DNA of 64,000 nt from Tenrec ecaudatus (taxonomy: Eukaryota > Chordata > Mammalia > Afrosoricida > Tenrecidae). How positions within the stretch are numbered: position 1 is the first letter of the stretch; each line of letters starts with the position of its first letter. Below are positions 32,701-44,700 of the stretch, in pieces. Both the position numbers and the translations under genes were made by a program. The notes below the pieces were generated by a model, which was not told the origin of the DNA, did no database searches, and saw only the letters and a list, made by a program, of their open reading frames with translations. Location: positions 10,536,584 through 10,600,583 of the forward strand of contig NC_134537.1 of NCBI RefSeq assembly GCF_050624435.1, written 5' to 3'.

Positions 32701-35700
32701 ATCAATTTCATAAATACACAAATAAACATGCATACTCACACAAACTGGGAGGAAAGATAATATGCTAAGAGCAGTTAATTAAAAAAAATTAAATCTGATG
32801 CTCGCTTAGGCAGCACATAGACTAAAACTGGAATGATACAGAGAAGAACAGCATGGCCCCGTACAAGGATGACGCACAAATTTGGAAAGCGTTCCATATT
32901 TTTGAATAAGAGCCCCCTTGGGACCGCCAGCCCTAGCAAAAGCACTAGAGGAAGAGAGGCCCTCAGCTGCTGGGGAGTCTTTGCCCCCAACTCACCGAGA
33001 ATATTCCATCCAGACCCCCTGAAGGAAGGGGAGGGGCTTAGAGAGCCCAACCTTGTCATGCACCATCAATAAAGTACACTGTACCCAGAAAAAATTAAAT
33101 ATGTATATATATTTGCATGTGTTTTCTACATTTCCCCCTCACTAAAACATGTATTATATTTAAACTACATAGAAGAGAAAATTCTTATTGAAAAAAGGAG
33201 AAGTAGTAAATGCATGTTCCTAATACCCTATCTGATAGTAGAGTGTAATCTGAGTGCTGGAGTGACTAGAGATTTGCTAGTAAGAGAATGATTTGCAAAG
33301 TATATATCATTTAATAAGTGTCATTCTCATCACAAAACAAAACTAACCCATCAAAAACTAACAACCCCCAAAATCACTGTCATAGAAGCCATTCTGACTC
33401 CTGGCCACCCTATAAGATAGAGCGGACCTGCCCCTGTGGGATTTGAGACTAAATCTTCCTGGGAGTAGAGAGCCTTATCTTTCTCCCTCTCACTACACAA
33501 GAGAGCCCCTAATTTTGAACATGAGGAAATGAGACAGAGATTGATGGGAATGTGTTATTTATCCATCTAGTTCTCATGACACAATTCTTTGCGAGAACCA
33601 AGTCATGGCTTACCGACACTTATTTGGCACCTGAACGTATTGGTCAGGCAGGTGCAGACGTGCCGTTGTAGATGATCCTCATTACATTTGGATCGCTCCC
33701 TCACCTGAGTCAGGAGTGTAGGGCGCCCGGGGCAGAGCCATTGTCTCTGACATACAGAGGTTACCAGCCAAGTGGGGGAAGATGTCTTCCCAGCCTGTCC
33801 ACAGGGATAGGCTGAGGTCTCACTTCTCTGCCTCCAGCTCTGGCTCTGGGTTCCCACCCAGAGATCTGCACACCCAAAGGCAAAGGTGGCATAGCCATGT
33901 GGGTTCTAGAGGGTTATGTAGTGTAGTGTGTGCGTTCCTCAGTAAAGGCCAGCCAGACTGAAAAAGTTAGCCTTCTTGGTGCTGGAAATGAATGATGTCA
34001 TTTGCTTCCCTTACTGTACCTGAAGGTAAGAAGGTGGTCTGTCTCCTACCAAAAATCCAGGGTCAGGGTATTTGTATGCTGTTTGAAGTATTTAATAAGC
34101 AAGGGGGAGAGGGTGGTGGACTCTGAGACCTCTAAGGAGCATGCCCATGTAACAATGGATTCAGGAGGGTGAGCTAAGTTGGGTCAATGGGGCTACTCTG
34201 GGGCGAGGTCTGCCTAAGGGGAGAGTCAAGTCTAGAGTGATAGGGGAGTTTCTTGAGCCCTAGAAGAAAGGCTGATCAGCTCTGCAGGGGAAGGATGAGG
34301 CTTTCTACTCCCGTGAAGATGTGCAGGCTCAGTGACTCTCTGGAGCATGTCTCTCCTGCCCTACAGGGTCGCTCTGAGTCAGAATTGACTTGATGGCAGG
34401 GGAAGTGATTTCCCAGGGGGATGATGGATAACATTCTCTAACAAAATAACAATGGTGTCTATAAGATGAGCCATAGATAAACTATAGATGTATACCTGGA
34501 TTTTTGGTATTTTACTTAACTGTAGGCCCAATCTAAGAACAATTAATTAATTCTTTTTCTTAAAAAAGCCAATGAATTCTTATGACATGTTTCTGTTTGA
34601 TACTTGACTTCATGAAGTGATCACTGGAGATACAGGTGCTACAGCAAAGGATGGTGAAGAAAGTAGATGGTGCCCAACTATCAGAAAGAATAGCACCTTG
34701 TAGCAGATGGATATTGAGCCTCCACTCAAGTACTCTCTCAATGCAAGAATACATTGTTCTATTAAATTGACATTCCATGATGCTCACTTTCCAGACACAA
34801 TTGTTGAAGACAAAGCAGGTACATAAGCAAATGTGGTGAAGAAAGCTAATGGAGCCTGGCTATCAAAATATATAGTATTTAGGGTCTTAAAGACTTGAAG
34901 GTAAACAAGCGGCCATCTAACTCAGAAGCAACAAAGCCCACATGGAAGAAGCATACCAGCTTGTACGATCATGAGTTGTTGAAGGGATCAGGTAGCAGGA
35001 ATAAAAGAACAAAAAATCATAACACTGTAAATTAGGAGGAGTGCAGAGTGGGGATCCAAAGCCAATCTGTAGGCAACTGGACATCCCCTTACAGAAGGGT
35101 TGGGAGAGGAGACATTCAGTCAGGGTGCAGTATAATAACAATGAAATATACAACTTTCCTCTAGTTCCTAAATGCTTCCTCCCCTCCCCTCCCCCACTAT
35201 CACGATCCCAAGTCTACCTTACAAATCTGGCTAGACCAGAGGATATACACTGGTACAGATAGGAACTGGAAACACAGGGAATCCAGGGTGGATGAACCCT
35301 TCAGGACCAGTGCCAAGAGTGGTGATACTGGGAAGGTACAGGGAGGTGGGATAGAAAGGGGGAACCATTTATAAGGATCTACATATAACCTCCTCCCTGG
35401 GGGATGGACAACAGGAAAGTGCGTGAAGGGAGACGTTGAACAGTGTAAGACATGACAAAATTAAAATTTATAAATTATTAAGGGTTCATGAGGGAGTGGG
35501 GAGTGGGGAGGGAATGGGGAAAATGAGCAGCGGATGCCAGGGGTTTACGTGGAGAGCAAATGTTTTGAGAATGATGAGGGTAACGGATGTACAAATATGC
35601 TTTATATAATTGATTTATGTATGGATTGTGATAAGAGTTGTATGAGCCCCCAATAAAATGATTTTTTTTAAAAAAGAATAGCACCTTGGGTCTTAAAGGC

Positions 35701-38700
35701 TGGTTTTCAAACAAGCCATCTAAGTGAAACTGCAACTAAGCCAGTGGTTCTCAACCTGTGGGTCGAGACCCCTTTGGGGGTGAAATGACCCTTTTACAGG
35801 GGTTGCCTGATTCATCACAGTAGCAAAATTATAGCTATGAAGTAGCAACAAAAAAATTTTATGGTTGAGGGATAACCACAACATGCGGAACTGTATGAAA
35901 GGGTCGCGGCATCAGGAAGGTTGCGAACTAAGCGCACATGGAAGAAGCACATCAGTCCGTGTGATCCATGGATTATAAATAATATAATCTAAATCTAAAG
36001 GAGGGAATGGTACCAGAGCTTAAATGGTTTGCAGAAGGCGATGGATGACAGTGGGAGCGCAAACTTCATTTGCAGGGTCCACACATGAACTAAGCCTGTG
36101 TTGGTTTCCCTCTGATCACAGCTGAGGCATGTGAACAGCCGTGTTGTCAGACAGAAAGCGCTGTGAAGTCGATTATGGAGACTTAGGTCAAAATGTCATC
36201 TTTATCATTTGATCCTACTTTTGACCCATCTTTAAGCTGTTTCAGTTAAAAAAAAAAGGAGGAGGAAATACACGTGGATTGGCTTTTGCAACATACAGAA
36301 TGCAATCTCCCTGATGAGTCATTTAAATTCATCCTATTAAAAAAATATTCCCTGTTTTCTCCTTGATTGAAGTTTTAATATTTATTTGCTATTCTTGTTA
36401 GTTTATTGTGGTTGCTTTTTTTCCAAGTGTTTTTCTGTTTTTAAAGTGTTTCCCAGGGTAGGTAAACCTGAATGGTTCTTTGTGGGACAGCAGGGGAGGT
36501 GGGAAGACATGGGGAGCGAAGAACAGCAAGTACAAGAATGAAGAAAATGTTCTCAATCTGATAGTGGTAGACAAGGCTCCAGGAGTGGATGGGATACCAA
36601 TTGACATGTTTCAACAAGCCAATGGAACACTGGAAACATTCACTCATCTATCCCAGGAAATTTGGAGACAGCTACTTGGCCAACTGACTGGAAGAGAGTC
36701 ATATTGGTGCCCATTCCAAAGAAAGGTGACCCAGCAGAATGCTCCCATTGAAGAACAATATCATTTATATCACATGCAAGTGGAAAGTTCATCCCAAAGG
36801 GTTGCAGCAGGACAGTGACAGGGAGCTGACAGAGGTCCAGAAAGATTCAGAAGAGGGTGTGAAACAAGTGATCAGAAAGATGTTTATTTGTGTTTCATTG
36901 ACTATGCAAAGGCATTTGACTACGTGGACACAACAAACTATGGGTTGCCTTGAGACAAATGAGCCTTTCAGAACACTGCATTGTGCTCCGGGGGAACCTG
37001 TACATGGATCAGGAGGCAGAAAAAGGAAACATCACGTTTTAAAAATCAGGAAAGGTGTGTGTCAGGGTTGTACCCTCTCATTATTCTTAATCAGTTTGTG
37101 TGCTGGGCCAATCACCAGAGAAGCTGGAGTACATAAAGAAGAGAGTGACACCAGGAGCGGAGGAAGACCTGAGATATGGAGATTGTGGTAGTTACATAAT
37201 TTCGTTAACTTGAAGATATATAAAAGTGTAGTGGTAGAGTCCAAACTTTCAATCAGGTCACAGCCTGATGGCACCTCCTTGTGGGTGTGGCTTTCTCATA
37301 AAGAGGGCTCAGGGAACCTCCCCCCCCCCTCTGCCTTCACTCTCCTGCTTGCTGGCCACCTGAGAGCTGCCACGTTTCCACTGACTTCAGATCCACCGAC
37401 TTTGCACCCGTCAGCCTGTGATCTTTCTGCATTCGGCATCAGTGCATGTGGCTGCGGCGTCTGAGAAAGAACTCATGGACTAGTGTAGCACCTACGGACT
37501 GGGCTGGAGTGTTTTCTTGACATACGATTACTTCTTGATCTAAAGCTCTTTCTTACAACTCTTCTTGAAGTGACTGAACTATTGAATTGTACGGTATGGG
37601 GACTCTATGCCAATAAAACTATCTGTGGGGAAAAAGGAGCTTTGGGTTACTCTAGGCTTCTCCCTTTCTGCCCTTCCTCAGGCAGTGCTCAGTCTCTTTG
37701 GCATCAAATGTCCCATGCATATGTACCAGGGGCTCTGGCTTTTTTGGTGAGACCTAGAAGTTTTGGGGTAGGAGGCCCACAATTAGAAGGTGAGTTCCCA
37801 TCACCCACCTTGCATGAGCTTTTGGTAAATGAGCTCTGCTAGAGAAGACACATCTGCAAACCAGCCAGGTTTTTCTACCAGGCTCTGCAAACCAAACCAA
37901 ACCAAACCAAACCAAACCAAACCACACCACACCACACCACACCACACCCAACCCAACCTAACCTAACCCAACCCAACCCAACCCAAACCAAACCAAATCA
38001 AACCCTAAACCAAACCCAACCAAACCCCGAACCAAACCAAACCCACTGCTACCGAGTGAAGACTGATTCACAGAGACTCAACAGAGGGTTCCTGAGACTA
38101 GTGCGGGCTAGTGGCTGAGAACTGCTGTTCCTTTGTTGGATAATCAAGGAGGCTTGGAGGTGTGCAGATTAACCTGCGGATGTCACACCAACTGTGTGCA
38201 CAGGACTCCTCAACCCTCGTCCGTGGCCCGACATCCCATCAGAATCCAGGACCGATGGCCTCTTGCTCGTCCCAAACTCCTTCGGGAAAGGAGGAGTGTG
38301 CGTGCCTTCTCCATCTCAATGGTCCAGCCAGGGCTGAGGCTGAAGTTCCTTGAGAGCTGGAGTTTACTCTGGGTCTCATCCACGGGAGAAGCATCCTCAT
38401 ACACACTCAATACAATAGACCGAGCTTCTACGGTGACAAACTCCTAGCTGAGGCCTGCCGTATCCATCTCTGCCCTGGGCCAGTTACTGGAACTGCCGAC
38501 CTCCGTGATGGAAGCAGGCTGCTCTTAGATCCCACTCAATACAGGGTCTGCCAAATACAGACTCACTTCAAAGGAGGCTTAGCGTGGGGAGAGCTCTGAC
38601 ACTCTCCTTCAGCAAGCGTTTCTCAAGACCAATGTTATTACGTTGTCTTCACCCAGGAGAGTCCCCAAATTCTCAGCCTTCTTTAGCTATTGGCTTAAAA

Positions 38701-41700
38701 CAGAGTGTCCCTAAATGAGTCTCGGGTCTGGAGTCATTTCCAAAGCATCTGGAGCTCTGAAACGTCCCTGGATGTCCACTGGCACATGCCACAGGAGAAC
38801 GATACCCCCAGGAGACAGCATGGATCCTTCAGGGGCCCACTAAAGAATGCTAGTGTTTTCTATCAGTCTTCCAACTGGAGTAGAAAGGAGAGAGCCCAGG
38901 TTGTAGGGACTTTCCCCAGCTCAGGGCCTCATGGGAACGCATGCTACCCGCTGGGCCCAGGTACCTTAAGGAGCTTGGCCAGAAATGTCTTCTCCGCTTC
39001 GTTCCGCCCATAGCACCGGAAGCTGTGTGTATACAGGGTATATGCGTAGCCATACAGAGACACCTGCACAATGTCGCTGGTGTTCAGCCCTTCCTGCTCT
39101 TCCACTGCGAAGGAGATTTGGGTGGAGGCCCCACCCAGGTCCAGGGCTCCTGTCGTCTCCACTCCACGTGGACGCGTCCACGAACGCCACAGGTTCTTCT
39201 GCACAGTGGGAGAAGGAAGCAAGGAAAAAGGCCAAAGGCACCCGTCTCTGTCTGCCCAGGATTCTCCACCCACACCCTGCGCCTAGCAGCATTAGAGGCC
39301 TCATCGCTTCTTCTGATGCTCCAGTGGTGAACGCTAAGGCCTGCAGGGACTGGGCAGGCGATGTGAACTTGAGTACTTACTGAGTGCACTAGAGTTCAAG
39401 TGGACAACAGTGGATGCTGGGGCCAGGACACCCTGGTGAGTGCACTAGCTGCAGCCCTTCCCAATAGACTGCTACCGTGTGGGAATATGAGTCCATTGGG
39501 ATGGGTTCTTACTTTGTGGGGGCAGGGGGTGGGTGGGATCAGGAGAAGCTAGACATGTGGCTATTTTTGCAACATGTCCTATAGGTGAACTATTGACAAC
39601 ATTTCCAACGTCGATGCATTCAAGGAGAACAACACTGGCTATGGTCTGGGTACTCTGAGTTTGGATCCTCTGACACCTGACAGTTGGCATGGGGGTTGAG
39701 TCCCCTAGGCTTCCCGAGAGCAAGGAGTGTGGACTGTGGGGTGTGAGGAGGCCTGGGTACCCACAACGAGGTGGGAAGCGGGCTGCCTGAAGGCTCACTG
39801 ATTCCACAAGGCCATGAACCCTGTCGGAAAGATCATCTTTCCGCTGTCCTTCACAAGACCCAATCCTCCAGGGTCAGATTGACATTTCCTCCCCTGTTTT
39901 CAAAATCGAATAAAGTAAGAATGTTCCCCCTCCCCTTTCCACTCAACGTTCCTGACGATCCAACTTTGGGCACTAGTCATACATGGGGTACGGGGTACCC
40001 ATGTCTTAGCTATTGCTTCCAAGATGCCGCTGCCCCGTCAGGCCGTGCGATGGGAATGGCACTGCACAGATGGCCTGTTGGCATGCACCTCTGCTCACAC
40101 TACCACCCAAGCAGACGAGACAAACAGCAAGATGAAAAACCATGCATTTGTTTCCACACACCTCCAGGAAATTGCCCATTAAATAGTTGGCTGTAATCCA
40201 TCCATATACCCCTTCCTCTTGCCCAGAAATGATTTGAGCACCCCTAAAGTCAAAGGGCTGGGACTTGAAGTAGTTTTGGATGCTTGCAAGGACTTCACTG
40301 GCTGCTGTTTCGTTTTGCAACCTATGCAGGGCACAGAATAGAAGTGGCTGAGTGCCCAGACAACACAGTCTTCCAAGAGTCCCACTGCAGGGAAAATGCA
40401 AGCCCCCCCCCGCCCAGCCCCGCCCCCCACCGCAGGGCCAGGTTTCCCACATGGGTGAGATTACACAAGCGACCCCCTTTGCAAGGGGAAACTTCCAGGA
40501 GCAATGGTGAAGGCTTGCCTCCTGGCTATCTCTGCCAAACAGGAAGTTGACTTACGGTAACTAATAGATGTGTTCTCCCCACCCCAACTAGTTCCGGCCC
40601 CAAGTCTCTACCAACCAGCTCATCAAAAGGGGGTCTCTTACTTTACCACAATTGCTCCAGCTCAGATCAGCAGAGGAAAGGACAGCGAGGAAGGCAAAGG
40701 AGTGGTGAAAAGAGGCACTTGGGGGTGGGAGGGGGGACCATATAAGGGAGCTCTCTGTAGACCAGAAGACGGGACAGTTTGAAAGCATACACTCCCTGAA
40801 ACGGAACGGCTTCTGACTCATAGCGATTCAACCGGGCAGAGCCGATTTCCCCTTTGGGTTTCTGAGACCTTTGCATCTTTATACACTGATAGCCTCATCT
40901 TTCTCCCAAGGAGTGGGTGGTGGGTCCAATCGACCTTGCCGTTAGTACGCTCTGCCACCAAAACTCCTTGGGGAAAGAATGGGGTTGAGAATTTAGCTCC
41001 TGGAGAGGGCATCGTTATAATAGGATCTCTCCTTTCGGACCGGATAGAAAACTCATCCATGGGCTGACCCACGGAGGCGTGAGAGCATAGTCCCATCACA
41101 TCACCTATGATGTCGCATCATGAATATCATTTATCCGCTGTCATCCGGCCTGATGGAAGATAGCTCATCTACAAGCGGACCTCCTACCGAGGGCTCAAGT
41201 AGAAAAGTGTTTTGGAAATGATGATAGCCACATATGTACAAATATGCTCGATACAATTGATGTATGGGATGTTATAAGAGCTATAAGAGAACCCAATAAA
41301 ATGATTTTTTTTAAAAGAAGGAAAGGTCTTCTGGGATCTTACTGCCCCATTGGGTTAAGAATGGCACGGCACTAGCACATTTTTTGGCTCAAGCTAATGA
41401 AAAATCAATGCTACACTCAGCAGTCTTTCCCAATTCAGTGACAAACGCTTCCTGACTGGAAAATAAAAAATTAAGAGTGCCCCCCCCCCGCCCCGTTCTC
41501 CTTCCAGCAGGCTCTCACTTTTCGTTTTTGATAGTTCACTTTTCTGGTGATCAAAATATCAGTGATTTCCTTAGAAGAAATGGATCCGTGACAGAAAAGT
41601 TGGATGAGGAGGAGCTACTACTATTTAATGTATTCAAATAGGATAGCCACTCCTTCACTCAAGTGGTACGCTCTCTCTTCCAGTTTCCTGTCACGGGCAA

Positions 41701-44700
41701 TACATGTAGAGTCTTTCCATTGCTTCTCACCAAGAGGTCCAGGAGGAACAAAGAAAAAAGACTTGGGATCTTTAGAAGGTTTTCCTTCGGAAAGAAATAC
41801 CAGAAAGAAAGGTTTTCTAGAAAATTTCTATTTCAGGCAAACCCGATACTTTGAAACACCGCTACTGTATGGAGAACAGCAGAATGCAGAGAAATTTGTC
41901 TTCCTTCCACATTCTACTTAGTCAAGCAGGATATAGGAGCAGACACAAGGGCATGTGTGGAAGTTCCAAGGGACAAGGTCCAATCTAACTGAAGGAGCGT
42001 TTCATGGCTTCTCTTCCAAGGTGACCAGGGACAACGTGGGTGTTTGTCTATTTCTTTATATACCTTTCTCACATCTTCCCACCGTGAACTCTAGCATTAC
42101 TGGGGCCACAACCAATGTGGCTTTTAATCCAAATGGGTGGCTTCTTCTGGCTACAAACCTTATGTCCCAAAGCTGGAGCAGCCTCTGCCCAGAATAGGAT
42201 TGAGTTCGCTGTTTTTTTTTCTGGTGTGCTTCTGACCTGTTTTCTTTTTAATTTGTGATGAAGGAATTAGAGACTTATAATGGAGAGAACAAAGCAGGGA
42301 AAGGGCATTCAGGAACAATGCTACATGGCCGTACAATTAGCAAGAAATGCTCGGTTGAAGGAAATGAGATGTTTGTTTCATGGAAACTCCAAAGACATGA
42401 GGGCATTTTTGGCTCAGGCATTTCATTATTTGAAAACAGGTTTCAAAGTCACTTTGCACGCGGGGAGAAGCTACCTAGCAATGGGCTACCTTGAGTGGAG
42501 TTGGTGGTTCACAGGGGTCAAAGCACCGATGCTTTTCTGAAGGACACGACGTGAGGACATTTTGTGTTGTCCTTTTATGCAGAGTTCTCAGGACAACCAC
42601 CAAGGGAAATGGACTCAATTTTAGAACGATTTCTTTTTTTTGAATGTTTCCCAACCTCGAGGGCCAACATTGGCAGCGGAATACGGTCTCCCATGTTGAG
42701 ATTTGCTCCCAGAAATAGAGTCAAGTTCCTGGCACGGTTCGACACATTTTTGACTGATTTGGAGCAACGGGCTCCTTCCTCCCACGGCACCCTTACCTCA
42801 GCAAGCGCATCCCAGCCGTGGCGCCCAGGTGAATGGTGGTAGAACCATGGAGGTGGACTGGAATCTGCTTCTTGATGTCTTGCATGCACTTCTCAAAGGT
42901 TTGGGGGACATCTTGGGGGTTATTCGCATAGCTGGAGATCCCAGAACCTGAAGAAGCAAGCAGTCGGTAACTCTTCCAGCATCCCCAAGACCAATAACAT
43001 GAACCCAAACTCAAAGCCATCGTCGTTCAGCCAAAAAACCTTTACACAATCAACAAAAGGGTGTGAACATGTCTGCGTCTCGGGAGGGGAAAGAGGCAGG
43101 TGCACTGAGTCCCATGGGGTCTCACGGGCCAAGTCCTCCCGAATTCTAGAAGGAAGGAATCAGCCAAACAGAAAACACAAGCCAGAGCCTGCTTCTTTGA
43201 AAACAACAACGAAGGGGCCTTATTACGGAAACTTCACATGTAACTAAACGTGGGGAGAATTGTATTTAGAAGGCACCCCCTGCCCCCAAGCATCCATCTT
43301 CCAGCTGCCACAGTGGTCAAAGCTGGCTTCATCTTTCCTCACGCCCACTGCCTTCCGACAAAGCAAACTGCAGACAACGTATCATTCCATCCTGAAGATA
43401 CGTGAGCGTGCATCGTGAAAGGCAAGAATTCTTCGAAGGGAGCAACCACGTGGTCTCGTGATTACATCTGTGGTCCTAAGTCTAGAGAAAACCACCAGCT
43501 CTTTGATTCTATCACACAGGAGCCCAAAGAATTGGGCTCACACTTCTTTCCTGCTTCCTCTCCCTCCTAGCTTCTTTGAATCAAGATGCACACTCGCGCC
43601 ACACCATGACAGCAGCTGATAGGTTTCTTAATCTATCTCTTCATCCGCACGTGCTGTCCTACCTTTCTAATTTGTTCCTTGTAGTTTAAAAAACTCCCTT
43701 GACTGTCTTGTGGAGTTTCTCACAGCCTGGAATTTGTTCACGGACGGAATACCCATGGGTTCATTTAAACTAGTATTGCTCAATCCCCAGCATGTCCTCT
43801 AAATTGAAGATTGAGTTTTCCAGGAGTACCGTGAGAGGGCTTGGTGTGCCCTTGCCATCACAGCACGTCCTGTCTAGCTGTGATCTGTTTTGGTGATGTT
43901 CACAGTCAGGGTGGTCTCTGCTTAGATCCGTTTTCACATGCCATCACCCACTGCCCCCAAGTTAATTCTGACTCAGCGATGTGATTTAGGGTTTCCAGGA
44001 GCTTCCTCTTGCCCCTGTAGAGCAGCCGGTGGGTTTGCATATCCGACTCTGCGGTCAGCAGCCCAATGCCGTCCCCACAGAGTCACCAGGGCCCCTTCCT
44101 CCATGGACAGTTGTGACATGGTGACCATTTTCCCTCCCAAACTTCCTGATGATCACTCATCAGTCACAATTTGTGCAGGAAAAACCAGGAGGAGCCTTGA
44201 TCCCATCCCTCTTATTTATCATCTGAAGAAATAGAAGTTATATCACTTTCACTCTCCTAATTTAATCAATGAGAGCTTTTTTGGGGGGTGGGGCAGGGGT
44301 ATCTCTAGATGAAACAAGAATCTTCTGACTCTATGAAGTTACAGATACATCTGATGTGCTCCCGTTTGTTGCCATTTTATTCTGATAGATGCTCCAATGG
44401 GCCATCTGTACCCAGGAGGCCCTCTTCAGTTCGGCCTTATTTCCTGTAACATGATTTCAGCGTGGGATGACCCAATAAGCACGGTAATTATGGGGTTGCT
44501 TCTGCTTCCTAGCTAATCTGCAATGAACAGCTTCAGTTTTTCAGTACATCAAAGGTTCTGTTTCTAAGCCTGACTAGCATCTGTCTCTCTCCCAATACCA
44601 CAGCACCTTCCAGAAAAAAATCAAAGCCTCTTTCCAAATTCCCCCAAGAGGCAAGGTAAGCACCGGCTTCTTTATTCTTATTTCCTAACCTGCAGTGGAT

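Larger units (their letters stand above)
34590..35990 (+). mobile_element. Older L1 3' UTR, host of two later insertions
   Basis: Three pieces of one L1: 34590-34700, 35689-35741 and 35934-35990. They read on when joined (structure described only): 'GATGGTGCCCAACTATC' .. 'GGGTCTTAAAGGCTGG' .. 'GCACATGGAAGAAGCACATC'. A younger L1 and a SPIN-like element interrupt them. Confidence 0.75.

Noticed and set aside
32833-33072. A 79-codon plus-strand frame.
   Set aside because: It spans the U6-GAPDH junction; both parts are non-coding (snRNA and 3' UTR).
36739-37191. A 150-codon plus-strand frame.
   Set aside because: It is a frameshifted RTE reverse-transcriptase fragment, not a host gene.
39084-39389. 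Several plus- and minus-strand frames over the ENTPD3 exon at 38965-39198.
   Set aside because: Only the minus-strand frame bounded by GTGCAG and GTACCT matches NTPDase3; the others are shadows.
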